From contig JAFRUH010000033.1 of the NCBI GenBank assembly GCA_017438975.1, forward strand, positions 124,001 through 188,000: a DNA stretch of 64,000 nucleotides, written 5' to 3'. How positions within the stretch are numbered: position 1 is the first letter of the stretch; the number at the start of each line of letters is the position of its first letter. The stretch comes from Bacteroidales bacterium (GTDB lineage Bacteria > Bacteroidota > Bacteroidia > Bacteroidales > UBA932). The notes under the pieces were generated by a model that did not search any database, had not been told where the DNA came from, and saw only the letters and a list, made by a program, of their open reading frames with translations. Positions 26,614 through 35,308 of the stretch are shown in pieces. Made by a program: the position numbers and the translations under genes.

Positions 26614-27569
26614 TATTGTACTTTGGAAAGAAGCCATTTCGGATAATTGGTACAGATACAGCGGAGATCTTTGTAGCGGCTGACATAATAGGCCACGGCC
26701 TCGTCGCTGGTCGCGGCGTTGCCGTCACCCGCCTTCTGGTCGACGTTGAATACGCTGAACTGCATTCCTGCATTCAGGTATTCGTCGATCGTGTGCTTGG
26801 GGGTGCTGGTCGCGAACGGCTCGATATAAAGCGTGCTGAGGTTCGCCCACGTAAAGCCCTTCGACAGGTGGGTCGACGGGCCGGACGTGGACATCCAGCC
26901 GACGGGAATGCCATACTTGACCTGGCAGGCCGCGGCGGTCGCGGCGACCGTCGCATTGCCCGTGCAGATGAACTCGCAGAACTTCTCGGCCTTGCGCTCC
27001 GAGATGATCTCGCAGGCGCGGGTGACCGCCTTGGACGGATACTGTGTCAGGTTTCCGTCGAGGTTCTTGATGTCCAGGCAGAGCTTCGTGCAGTTCCCCT
27101 CGACCTGGACGATGTCCAGGAAATCGGAGAGGGACGGCAGCTCTTCCCCGTTCTTGAGCCTTCCCGCCCGGCGCAGCTGCTCGAGCGTGTTCTCCCAGGG
27201 CTTAAGCCCGTTGATGTAATACGTATTGGACGCATGGGCGATGACCACGTCATTGTCCTTGGTCCAATAGATGTCGCATTCCATCGCATAGCATTTGAGC
27301 CCCATCGCGTACTTGAGCGACGCCCGGGAGTTGTCCGGAACCCCGCACTCTGCGGATCCGCCCCGATGGGCGACCACCTTGTTGGTGCAGGCGGCCGGTT
27401 CTGTCGGGCGGGTCGTCGGCGTCGGGTCCACCGGATCCACTGGGTCCACCGGCGTAACCGGAACGGGATCCACGTCCGGAATATTCAGGTCCGGACGGCA
27501 GCCCGTCGGGAGGAACGCGAGCGCCACGGCACAAAGTATCGCTGCGATCTGATTCTTTCTCCTCATCAT
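26613..27569 (-). CDS. Glycerophosphodiester phosphodiesterase lipoprotein (GDPD), copy 1
   Basis: 318 aa. A lipoprotein signal (IAAILCAVALAFLPTGCRP) is followed by a proline/threonine/aspartate-rich linker with VDPVDPVDPTPTT, typical of surface-exposed Bacteroidota lipoproteins. The GDPD barrel starts KVVAHRGGSAECGVPDNSRAS with the catalytic His, then YAMECDIYWTKDNDVVIAHAS. Compared with classical enzymes the usual PENT signature is VPDNS and the second His motif is shortened, so specificity may differ. It overlaps the BACON lipoprotein upstream (ATGA) and the BACON/GLUG gene downstream (TAATG). Confidence 0.88.
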   Translation of the reverse strand: MMRRKNQIAAILCAVALAFLPTGCRPDLNIPDVDPVPVTPVDPVDPVDPTPTTRPTEPAACTNKVVAHRGGSAECGVPDNSRASLKYAMGLKCYAMECDIYWTKDNDVVIAHASNTYYINGLKPWENTLEQLRRAGRLKNGEELPSLSDFLDIVQVEGNCTKLCLDIKNLDGNLTQYPSKAVTRACEIISERKAEKFCEFICTGNATVAATAAACQVKYGIPVGWMSTSGPSTHLSKGFTWANLSTLYIEPFATSTPKHTIDEYLNAGMQFSVFNVDQKAGDGNAATSDEAVAYYVSRYKDLRCICTNYPKWLLSKVQ

Positions 27570-28003
27570 TGCGCCTGATTGATCGTATAGATAACAGAGC
27601 TGTTGTCGGCGACGGTGAACCGGAGGTTCGCCGTACGCTTGGCACCCGTCGCGTTGGGAGCGACGGTCACCTTGATACCCTTGACCTGATAGGTCGCCGT
27701 GTCACCGCCATACGTCCCCGTGAAGGTCTTGTCCAGGGTGGTCGTCTCCACGGAGATCCAGGACGGATTGTGGTCCACGGACACCGTCCACGGAACCTCG
27801 AATTCCATCCCCTGGTTCACGACGACGGCCGCGGTGAAGGTCTCGCCGGCGGCGACGATCATGCCCGGAGCGGGTGTCAGGGACACGCGGAGGGAAGTCG
27901 TGTCGGCGGCTCCCAGATTGACGTCCTTTTCACAAGAGACTGCCGTCCCCAAAAGGCAGAGAAGGAGCAGTGCCCAAATTGCAATATTCTTTTTCATACT
28001 CAT
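27566..28003 (-). CDS. Small BACON-like lipoprotein
   Basis: 145 aa. MSMKKNIAIWALLLLCLLGTAVSC is a lipoprotein signal; a start two codons later is equally possible. The mature part is one Ig-like domain with WTVSVDHNPSWISVE and the ending TVADNSSVIYTINQAQ, the pattern of a BACON domain. BACON proteins bind glycans or act as spacers at the surface. It sits 12 bases after the SusD gene and overlaps the GDPD gene, in the place where surface glycan-binding proteins are found in Sus-like loci. Confidence 0.8.
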   Translation of the reverse strand: MSMKKNIAIWALLLLCLLGTAVSCEKDVNLGAADTTSLRVSLTPAPGMIVAAGETFTAAVVVNQGMEFEVPWTVSVDHNPSWISVETTTLDKTFTGTYGGDTATYQVKGIKVTVAPNATGAKRTANLRFTVADNSSVIYTINQAQ

Positions 28004-28015
28004 CTTGCTTTGATT

Positions 28016-29515
28016 TTACTCCCATCCTGCCAGCTGGTGGAGGTTGGTGTTCTTGTTGAGTGAACTCTGCGGAATAGGCCACAGGAGGATGTTGGCGTTC
28101 TTCGCACGCAGGTCGGCGAAGGTCTCGCCGGGGATTTCGTTGTTCGGAACGTATCCCCAGATCCTGCCAGTGCGGATCAGGGCCCACCAGATGACGCCTT
28201 CGGCCGGGAACTCAAGGAAGTACTCCTTCACGATCGCGTCCAGGACGGCCTCCTTGGCGTTCGACGTATAGACGTTGTCCTTGCCGTAGGCGCGCTTCGC
28301 AATCAGGTTCAGCGACTTGAGGGCCGCGTCATAATTCCCCTGATAATATTTCAGCTCGGCGTGCATCATCACGGCGAGGGCATAGCGGTAATACAGGAGG
28401 TCGTTGTCGAAAACGACGGTACTTCCGGTCATGTCGCCGAGGAGCTTGTTGCACCAGCTGATCTCGCCGCCGTCGGCGCCGTAGTTGCCGATGCCGAGGT
28501 TGGTGTCGACACGCTTGTCGCCGGCAGCCTTGCTGTCAAGCAGCTGCTTCTGGAATCCTTCGGAATAGTGCCACCACTGCGACGAGGAGATCGGAACAGG
28601 CTTCTGGCGGAAGTTGCTCTTGATGTTGTTGGAGGTGTGGCAGAAATAGACCTGGTATCCGGCGCGGCTGGAGGCCGTATTGTTCATCGCGAAGATGACC
28701 TCCGCATTCTTGCGGTTTCCGCGGTCGAAGACCTTGGAATAATCGGCAAGAAGCTTGCTGTCGGAGATTCCGATGGCGTTGAGGGCGGTCTCGGCCATGC
28801 TGAGATAGGAATTGCCGCCGTTTTGCGTGGAGTACATCCAGAGGGCGTATTCGGCCTTCAGCATGTTCAGCGCATCCTTCGTTCCGAAATACTTTTCGCC
28901 GCCGAGAACGTCACCGCAGGCCTCGCAAGCCTCGATGTCCTTTCCGATCTGCTCATAGACCTGTGCGGCCGTCGCCTGGGCAGGATAGGTTTCCGGCTGG
29001 GCGGTACCCTCGACGGGAAGGAGGTTCATCGGAATCTCGCCCCAGAGGCGGACTGCATAGAAATACACGAAAGCGCGGGCGAAGTACGCCTGGGCGTTCG
29101 CCCACTTGACTTTCGCTTCGGTCGCATTGCATTCTCCGGAATGGAGCAGGACCGCATTGGCCTGGTCGATCGCCTTGTATGCGTCGGCCCATCCGATCGT
29201 ATTGCTCGGAGTGAAGGTCTGGTGGCGGCAGGAGATCTTGAAGTTGTCCTGGACCTTGTCCTTCAGGGACGGACCCCACATATAATCACCCACGCGGACT
29301 TCCCCGAAATAGAAAACATTCGCTTCGTTCGCACCTAAGAAGCCGCGCACCCGCGCATAGATACCCGGGACGGACTGCTCCAGGTCGGAGGGGTCCTTCC
29401 ACATGATACTTGCCGAGAGGGCGTTGTCGTAAACGATATCCAGATCACTGTGGCAGGCGGAAAGACCGGTCAGGCCGAGGGCCGCCACAAAGAGATATAT
29501 TATTGTCTTTTTCAT
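28016..29515 (-). CDS. SusD/RagB-family nutrient-binding lipoprotein
   Basis: 499 aa from the start at 29515 (MKKTIIYLFVAALGLTGLSAC, lipoprotein signal). N-terminal TPR-like helices include GWADAYKAIDQANAVLLHSGEC and KWANAQAYFARAFVYFYAVRLWGEIP, the standard SusD pattern. The C-terminal part has AVMMHAELKYYQGNYDAALKSLNLIAKRAYG and EYFLEFPAEGVIWWALIRTGRI. It forms the lid on the SusC barrel encoded 13 bases upstream. The bound ligand cannot be told; the neighbouring genes suggest a phosphodiester-containing glycan or lipid. Confidence 0.93.
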   Translation of the reverse strand: MKKTIIYLFVAALGLTGLSACHSDLDIVYDNALSASIMWKDPSDLEQSVPGIYARVRGFLGANEANVFYFGEVRVGDYMWGPSLKDKVQDNFKISCRHQTFTPSNTIGWADAYKAIDQANAVLLHSGECNATEAKVKWANAQAYFARAFVYFYAVRLWGEIPMNLLPVEGTAQPETYPAQATAAQVYEQIGKDIEACEACGDVLGGEKYFGTKDALNMLKAEYALWMYSTQNGGNSYLSMAETALNAIGISDSKLLADYSKVFDRGNRKNAEVIFAMNNTASSRAGYQVYFCHTSNNIKSNFRQKPVPISSSQWWHYSEGFQKQLLDSKAAGDKRVDTNLGIGNYGADGGEISWCNKLLGDMTGSTVVFDNDLLYYRYALAVMMHAELKYYQGNYDAALKSLNLIAKRAYGKDNVYTSNAKEAVLDAIVKEYFLEFPAEGVIWWALIRTGRIWGYVPNNEIPGETFADLRAKNANILLWPIPQSSLNKNTNLHQLAGWE

Positions 29516-29528
29516 CTTCACGCTTGCT

Positions 29529-32500
29529 TTAGAAGGTAATCTTGACATTGAACAGGACTTTCCGGGTCGTCGGAATCAGGTTTCCGTTCGAGTTCGCATT
29601 GTTCGTCGACGAATACATGTTGGAATCCGAATCGGTCGCCATACCCGTTTCCGGGGAGATAGCGCCGCTGACACCCGTGAAATAGTAGAGCGTGTTTCCG
29701 GTGATGCCGACCGTAAGCTTCTTCATGCTCATCGCGTGGGCCCACTTGTCGGGAAGGTCGTAATAGATCGAAGCGTCGCGTAGGCAGAGGAAATCAGCCC
29801 TCTCGACATTCCAGTCGGAAGCGCGGGAGTAGTTGCGGTTTCCATAGTCCGGATCGTTCGGGAAGAAGCGGGCCGTCTCCGTCTTGTCGCCGGGCTTGCG
29901 CCAGGATTTGTTGAACAGCGAGACGTCGATATTCGCGTTGGAATAGCCCAGCGTATTCTGCATCATACGGGTCTTCATATAGTTGTAGATCGAATGGCCG
30001 AGGGCATAGTCGAAGTACACGTTGAAGGTGAAGCGGCCCCAGTTGATGGTATTGTTGATACCGCCGATCGAATGCGGCATGACATTGCCGAGGCAGAAGA
30101 GGTCGGTCCCGTCGATCTGCTCGGCTCCGTCGGCACCCTTGGCGGTACCGTAACGGTTGACCCACTCGAAGTCACCGGCGTCCTTGCGGCCCTGGATGGA
30201 CTGTCCGTCGGAACGGCGGTAACCGTGGGACTGGGTATCGTTATAAGCGGCGGCAGCCTGCTCCTCGGTCTGGAGGATACCGGCGACCTTGTAGCCCCAG
30301 ATGCGTCCCAGGGGCTCGCCGACGGCAGTTCCGGCAAAACGGTAGCCGGATGCGGTCACGGTTCCGCCGATCCGGTAGCCGTACGTTCCGGTCGGGTTGC
30401 CGTCCATATCGAGGATCTCATACTTGTATTCCTCCGGCAGGGAAATGACCCGGTTCCGGTTGTAGGAATAGGTGAAGTCGGTCGTCCAGTGGAAGTTCCT
30501 GCGGTTGACGTTGACCGTATGGATCTCCAGTTCGGCACCGTAGAAACGGACGCTGCCGACATTGTCCTGGACGCTGGTCAGCTGGGCCGTATCCGGGAGG
30601 GTGATCGAGAAGATCAGGTCGTCGGTCACCTTGTTGTAGTAATCGAGGACGACGCGGATCCGGTCATTGAAGAAACCGAGGTCGGCGCCGAGGTCGAGCT
30701 GGGTCGTCGTCTCCCACCGGAGGTCCTTGTTCTGCATGACGGAAGGAAGGATCGTATTGTATCCGGCGTACGTTCCCTGCGCGTAAGCGCCGAGCGGAGC
30801 CGTACGGGAGATGCTGTTGTTACCGGTCTGGCCATAGGAGACCCTGAGCTTGAAGGTGTTCATCGTCTCTTTCCACGGAGCGAAGAAAGGCTCTTCACTG
30901 ATGAGCCACGCCGCGGATGCGGAGGGGAAGTAACCCCATTTGTTCTTGCCGAGGAAGAGGGAGGAACCATCCGCACGGACCGTCGCCGCCAGGATGTACC
31001 GGTCGGCGAAGTTGTACTGGGCACGGCCGAAATAGGAAATGAGGGCCGTGTCGTAGCGCTGGTTGCTCGAGGACATCGTTCCGGAAGTATTGTCGCCGCC
31101 CGAGGTCAGGTAGGGGATCTTGTCGGAAAGGGATCCGGTATTGTTGGAGGTCAGATACTCATAGTGCCACTTGCTCCAGTCGTAACCGGCGGTCGCCTCG
31201 AGGCGGTGCCTGCCGAGTTTCTTGTCCGCATGCAGGTAGGCATTGAACATCTGGCGGGTCGTCTCGGTACGGGTTTCCGTCGTGGAACGGGTCTGTCCGA
31301 TGAAGTTGACGGATCCGTTGACCTCGCCGTAGGCATAGTAGCTGCCCCGGTAGTTGTTGTCGAAGTAGGAATACTGGGCGTTGGCGCTCAGCCAGTCGGT
31401 GAGGTTGTACTTGAGGTTGATGCTGCCCATGATCCGGTTCGTCACGCGGAGGCGGTTGTAGAAGGTGGAATAGAATTCCGCCGTCTGCTGGTTCTTGTTG
31501 GTACCGCCGGTCGCGAAGGTGCCGTCCGGATATTTTCCGATATGGGTCGGGGACATCATGAGGCCTCGGCCGATCGCGGCGAAATAGTCGTCGGTCGTCG
31601 GCTGCACGGTACCGTGGGAGATATCGAAGGTCGTGGAGGCCTCGATCTTCTTGGTTACCTTGAAGGTGGTGTTCCCGTGCATGGTCAGGTTGTCGTACGC
31701 GTTGGTAGGCATCATGCCCTGGTCGCCCAAGTAACCGACGGAAGCGGCGTACCGCATATTCTTGTCACCGCCGTTGACGCCGATGTACTGCTTCTGGAAG
31801 AAGACATTGCGGAACCAGTCTCCCTGCCAGTTCTTGTTCGTATAGATAATCGTCTTCGTGGGATCGACCGGGTCAGCCATCGAAAGATGCCCTTCCGGAA
31901 CCGTTTCTCCGCTATTCAGGTAGCGGGTCGAATAAGTCGCGGTAGAGGTCGTATTTCCGATACCGGCGCCGTTCAGGCCGTCCAGCACGAGAGAGGAGTT
32001 CGGCCCCAGTGCGGCAGCCGGACGGACGATCCGGAGGAATTCGGTCGCATCGGCCATGTCCCAGAGGCGGGACGGACCGACCATACCCATCTGCGAATCA
32101 AACACGATCTGCGGCTGCTTGTAGGCGTTTCCTTTCTTGGTCGTGACGACGATGACACCGTTCGAGGCACGGGCTCCGTAGATAGCGGAGGACGCCGCAT
32201 CCTTGAAGACTTCGATGGACTCGATGTCGTTCGGGTTGAGGTCGCTGATGTCACGCTGGACACCGTCGACAAGGGTCAGGGCATCGTTGCTCCGGTTGAT
32301 CGAGGATCCGCCTCGGATCAGGAAACGGGGCGCCGAACCCGACGTGTTGTTGTTCGAGGCGATGTGGAGACCGGTCACCTTTCCCTTGAGAGCCTCGCCG
32401 ACCGAGGAAACCGGGGCGTCCATGAGCTTGTCCCCGTCGACCTTGGAAATCGAGGAGGTCAGGGTCTTCCTGGACTGGGTACCGTAACCAACCACGACCG

Positions 32501-33101
32501 CATCGTCGAGAAGGTTGGCGTCCTCGAGGAGGGTTACGTCGATCTTGTTGGAATTCCCGATCCGGACTTCGGAATCAGCGAAACCGATGAAGGAGAAGAC
32601 CAGGGTCTGTCCCTGCTCGGCTGAGATGGAGTACTTGCCGTCCATGTCGGTCGTAACACCGACGGTCTGGCCTTTGATGAAGACCCCGGCTCCGGGAAGC
32701 GGCGATCCTGACGCGTCTGTCACGCGTCCGGAAATAACCGTCTTCCGGCCCCTGGCGGCCTGAGGCTGCGGATCGGCCGTCAGGACGACCGTCCGGTTGA
32801 CCGCCTTCCAGGAGATCCCCGATCCGGCGAAAGCCGCGTTCAGGATGGCATCCATATCCGCTTTGGATTCGCGGATGGCGACATCTCCGACGACGCGGGA
32901 AGCCAGATCCGTCTCATAGGAGAACAGGATCCCCATCTGCCTGGTCAGCTCAGAAGTTAAAGAACGCACGGTAGCCCCGGACATGGACAGATTCACGTCG
33001 TAGAGCTGCTCCTGCATGGCAGAGCGGGCGTGCAGCAGCGGGGTCGCCCCCAGCAGCACGGCCAGCACGGCGATGCACAGTGAGATGTGTTTTTTACTCA
33101 T
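29529..33101 (-). CDS. SusC/RagA TonB-dependent receptor with N-terminal STN signalling domain
   Basis: 1190 aa. A signal peptide ends near LLHARS, then an STN domain (about residues 35-110, YDVNLSMSGATVRSLTSELTRQ), a carboxypeptidase-regulatory-like domain (about 120-205), the plug with VVVGYGTQSRKTLTSSIS and EVFKDAASSAIYGARASNGV, and a long beta-barrel ending KVLFNVKITF. The STN domain touches a FecR anti-sigma protein, and exactly such a gene lies 16 bases upstream, preceded by an ECF sigma factor. So this receptor probably both imports the ligand and reports its presence. It is followed by its SusD partner. Confidence 0.95.
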   Translation of the reverse strand: MSKKHISLCIAVLAVLLGATPLLHARSAMQEQLYDVNLSMSGATVRSLTSELTRQMGILFSYETDLASRVVGDVAIRESKADMDAILNAAFAGSGISWKAVNRTVVLTADPQPQAARGRKTVISGRVTDASGSPLPGAGVFIKGQTVGVTTDMDGKYSISAEQGQTLVFSFIGFADSEVRIGNSNKIDVTLLEDANLLDDAVVVGYGTQSRKTLTSSISKVDGDKLMDAPVSSVGEALKGKVTGLHIASNNNTSGSAPRFLIRGGSSINRSNDALTLVDGVQRDISDLNPNDIESIEVFKDAASSAIYGARASNGVIVVTTKKGNAYKQPQIVFDSQMGMVGPSRLWDMADATEFLRIVRPAAALGPNSSLVLDGLNGAGIGNTTSTATYSTRYLNSGETVPEGHLSMADPVDPTKTIIYTNKNWQGDWFRNVFFQKQYIGVNGGDKNMRYAASVGYLGDQGMMPTNAYDNLTMHGNTTFKVTKKIEASTTFDISHGTVQPTTDDYFAAIGRGLMMSPTHIGKYPDGTFATGGTNKNQQTAEFYSTFYNRLRVTNRIMGSINLKYNLTDWLSANAQYSYFDNNYRGSYYAYGEVNGSVNFIGQTRSTTETRTETTRQMFNAYLHADKKLGRHRLEATAGYDWSKWHYEYLTSNNTGSLSDKIPYLTSGGDNTSGTMSSSNQRYDTALISYFGRAQYNFADRYILAATVRADGSSLFLGKNKWGYFPSASAAWLISEEPFFAPWKETMNTFKLRVSYGQTGNNSISRTAPLGAYAQGTYAGYNTILPSVMQNKDLRWETTTQLDLGADLGFFNDRIRVVLDYYNKVTDDLIFSITLPDTAQLTSVQDNVGSVRFYGAELEIHTVNVNRRNFHWTTDFTYSYNRNRVISLPEEYKYEILDMDGNPTGTYGYRIGGTVTASGYRFAGTAVGEPLGRIWGYKVAGILQTEEQAAAAYNDTQSHGYRRSDGQSIQGRKDAGDFEWVNRYGTAKGADGAEQIDGTDLFCLGNVMPHSIGGINNTINWGRFTFNVYFDYALGHSIYNYMKTRMMQNTLGYSNANIDVSLFNKSWRKPGDKTETARFFPNDPDYGNRNYSRASDWNVERADFLCLRDASIYYDLPDKWAHAMSMKKLTVGITGNTLYYFTGVSGAISPETGMATDSDSNMYSSTNNANSNGNLIPTTRKVLFNVKITF

Positions 33102-33117
33102 AAAGCATTATGGTTGA

Positions 33118-34086
33118 TTAATTATGGTCTATATGGCATTCGATGCCTGCCAGATATTCAAGGATAGCGATGACGTTTTCGAGCGAGTCGGACTTGAGGA
33201 ACGCCAGGTTGTAGCGCTTCCCCTCAGGAATCCGGCTGCAGTTCAGTTTCACATGGAAGCGATCCTCGAGCGCCGCAAGGATCTCGGGGACGGTCTCGTC
33301 ATAAAAAGCGACCAGGTTGTATTTGTCCGTTACGAAAGCGGCGGCATAGACCGACTCGACCCGGACGCCGCCCCCGCCGGAGCGCCAAACGGCTTTCTGG
33401 TTGGGAAGGAGAGAGACCAGCGGGTCTCCGGAAGGAGAGAGAAGACGGACGGACCCCCGTTCCAGGACAACCTGCGAGACATCCGGCTGTGCGGAGACCG
33501 AGAAGGATGTCCCGAGGACCTGCACGGTAACGTTCCCCGTCCTGACGATGAAAGGCTTCTCCTCATCCCTGGACACGTCGAAATAAGCGTCCCCGGACAA
33601 CTCGGCGACGCGCCGTCCCTTCAGGGTCTGGACATTATAGGAAAGGGTCGCTCCCGGCCTGAGGTAGACATGGGTCCCGTCTTCAAGAACCATCGTGCTG
33701 GTATCATCCGTCTGATTTACAACGGTTTCCAGACGCTCGGGCGAAGACAGGGAAAGATTGTGCACAAGGAAAACACCTCCGGCGACAAGGCAGAGGGAAA
33801 CAGCCGCGGCGGCGATTCCTGTCCACAGGGAACGCCTGGCGCGGCGGACGGGATGCTGCGCCCCCGCGTCGATCCGGGCGTTCAGGCGGGAAATCATCCG
33901 TTCCGTATCCTGTTCCAAGGAGGAAGAAGTCAGGGATTCATGGAGTTTCCAATTGGCAGCGAAATCTGCGTAGAACCGGCGGTTTTCCGGCGACGCTTCC
34001 AGCCACTGCATCAGATGAAACTGCTCTCCCGGAGCGCACTCGCCCTTCAGGTACCTGGTTATCAGTTCTAAAATGCTATTATCCAT
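33118..34086 (-). CDS. FecR-family anti-sigma factor
   Basis: 322 aa from the ATG at 34086 (MDNSILELITRYLKGECAPGE). The N-terminal cytoplasmic helices bind the sigma factor. One membrane helix lies near residues 88-108 (LWTGIAAAAVSLCLVAGGVFLV). The periplasmic FecR domain has TMVLEDGTHVYLRPGATLSYN and GDAYFDVSRDEEKPFIVRTGNVTVQVLGTSFSV. The C-terminal secretin-like domain (YDETVPEILAALEDRFHVKL) is the part that contacts the STN domain of the SusC receptor. It lies 43 bases after the sigma gene and 16 bases before susC, the classic trans-envelope order. Confidence 0.94.
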   Translation of the reverse strand: MDNSILELITRYLKGECAPGEQFHLMQWLEASPENRRFYADFAANWKLHESLTSSSLEQDTERMISRLNARIDAGAQHPVRRARRSLWTGIAAAAVSLCLVAGGVFLVHNLSLSSPERLETVVNQTDDTSTMVLEDGTHVYLRPGATLSYNVQTLKGRRVAELSGDAYFDVSRDEEKPFIVRTGNVTVQVLGTSFSVSAQPDVSQVVLERGSVRLLSPSGDPLVSLLPNQKAVWRSGGGGVRVESVYAAAFVTDKYNLVAFYDETVPEILAALEDRFHVKLNCSRIPEGKRYNLAFLKSDSLENVIAILEYLAGIECHIDHN

Positions 34087-34129
34087 ACGGAATATATACA
34101 ATCATCCGCAGGAAAATACCCAATCCGAA

Positions 34130-34702
34130 TCAATTTTTTTTCATTCCTTCGCGAAGCTGCTTCAGGGCCAGGTACTTGTGGTTCTCGACCGTACTGAGGG
34201 AGAGCCCGAGCAGGTCGCTGATTTCCTTGTTGGACAGGTCCTCCAGATAGGAAAGGGAAACGATTTTCCGGCGCTGCTCCGGAAGGGAGGAAATCGCCTT
34301 CTCGAGAGACGTCCGTACATCCGCCCGGAAAAGGTTGAGAATGGCTGGGTTACGGTCGGGATCATACCGGTCCACGACAAGGGAAAGCAGGTCGGCGGCC
34401 CCGGTCTCAGAAAGCAGGGACGAACGGCGGGCCTTCTTCAGATAGTTCAGGCTCCGGTGATAGACGGAACGCAGCAGATAGGCCTGCAGGTCGGTCCCGT
34501 CCTCCTTCAGGCGAGCCCGGTTGGTCCAGACCCCGAAGAGGACATCCTGCACGACATCCTCCGCCCAGGCCGCATTGAATCCGGAAAGGAACAGCCGGGC
34601 ATAGGCGATCAGGGAGGCATAGCGCTCCCGGCAAAGCGTATCGAACGCTTCGCGGTCTCCGGCCCGGATCCGGGCGGCCAGCATAGTCTCCGTCCCTTTC
34701 AT
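34130..34702 (-). CDS. ECF-type RNA polymerase sigma factor
   Basis: 190 aa from the ATG at 34702; an ATG at 34684 (MLAARIRAGD) is also possible and has a better purine-rich stretch ahead. Region 2 covers FDTLCRERYASLIAYARLFL and AEDVVQDVLFGVW. Region 4 covers LPEQRRKIVSLSYLEDLSNKEISDLLGLSLSTVENHKYLAL. It is held by the FecR protein encoded next and, when freed, should transcribe the SusC/SusD block. A -7 box TACATTTG lies eight bases before the start. Confidence 0.93.
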   Translation of the reverse strand: MKGTETMLAARIRAGDREAFDTLCRERYASLIAYARLFLSGFNAAWAEDVVQDVLFGVWTNRARLKEDGTDLQAYLLRSVYHRSLNYLKKARRSSLLSETGAADLLSLVVDRYDPDRNPAILNLFRADVRTSLEKAISSLPEQRRKIVSLSYLEDLSNKEISDLLGLSLSTVENHKYLALKQLREGMKKN

Positions 34703-34709
34703 TTCCCTG

Positions 34710-34717
34710 CAAATGTA
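34710..34717 (-). promoter_or_regulatory. -7 box upstream of the ECF sigma gene
   Basis: TACATTTG on the minus strand matches TAnnTTTG. The -33 element is not convincing. If used, the leader would be only about five bases to 34702, or about 23 to 34684. Confidence 0.4.
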
Positions 34718-34847
34718 CAAATAATCTGAATTATTCCCTCTATTAAAGACTTGGAATCCAGAGAAAGGGACAGCCATGATGCCGGAGCGGAGCGACACGG
34801 GGGTGTTTGAGGGGGTCCGCCCCCCTCATTAAAAACGTGGGGTCACG

Positions 34848-34871
34848 AAAAAAGGCGGCAAAAATGCCGCC
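34848..34871 (-). terminator. Intrinsic terminator after the str operon and tRNA
   Basis: On the minus strand GGCGGCA, loop TTTT, TGCCGCC, then TTTTTT. A perfect 7-bp stem with a U-run, starting nine bases after the tRNA. A second G/C hairpin without U-run (34809-34827) follows before the sigma gene promoter. Confidence 0.85.
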
Positions 34872-34879
34872 ATTTTTCG

Positions 34880-34953
<74 letters not shown>

Positions 34954-34971
34954 TTGGGTCTTCGGTTATCC

Positions 34972-35277
34972 TCAGACCTTGATTTCGACCTCGACACCGG
35001 AGGGCAGTTCGAGCTTCATGAGAGCATCGACGGTCTTCGCATTGGAATCGTCGATGTCAAGAAGACGGACATAGGAGTCGAGTTCAAACTGCTCGCGGGC
35101 CTTCTTGTTGACGAAGGTCGAGCGGTTCACAGTAAAGATTTTCTTGTGCGTCGGAAGAGGAATGGGACCATTGACCTTTGCACCCGTAGCCTTTACCGTA
35201 TCAACGATCTTGGTCGCCGACTTGTCGACGAGCATGTGATCGAATGATTTAAGTTTGATTCTGATTTTCTGGCTCAT
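34972..35277 (-). CDS. rpsJ: 30S ribosomal protein S10
   Basis: 101 aa, starting [32 protein letters not shown] with the conserved [29 protein letters not shown], the loop that binds 16S rRNA and NusB. It is the last protein gene of the str operon here. In most Bacteroidota it leads directly into rplC and the S10 operon; here it is followed by a tRNA and a terminator instead. It starts 31 bases after fusA. Confidence 0.97.
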   Translation of the reverse strand: MSQKIRIKLKSFDHMLVDKSATKIVDTVKATGAKVNGPIPLPTHKKIFTVNRSTFVNKKAREQFELDSYVRLLDIDDSNAKTVDALMKLELPSGVEVEIKV

Positions 35278-35308
35278 ATCAATAACTACTTTTTTGATTT
35301 CTTAAACT

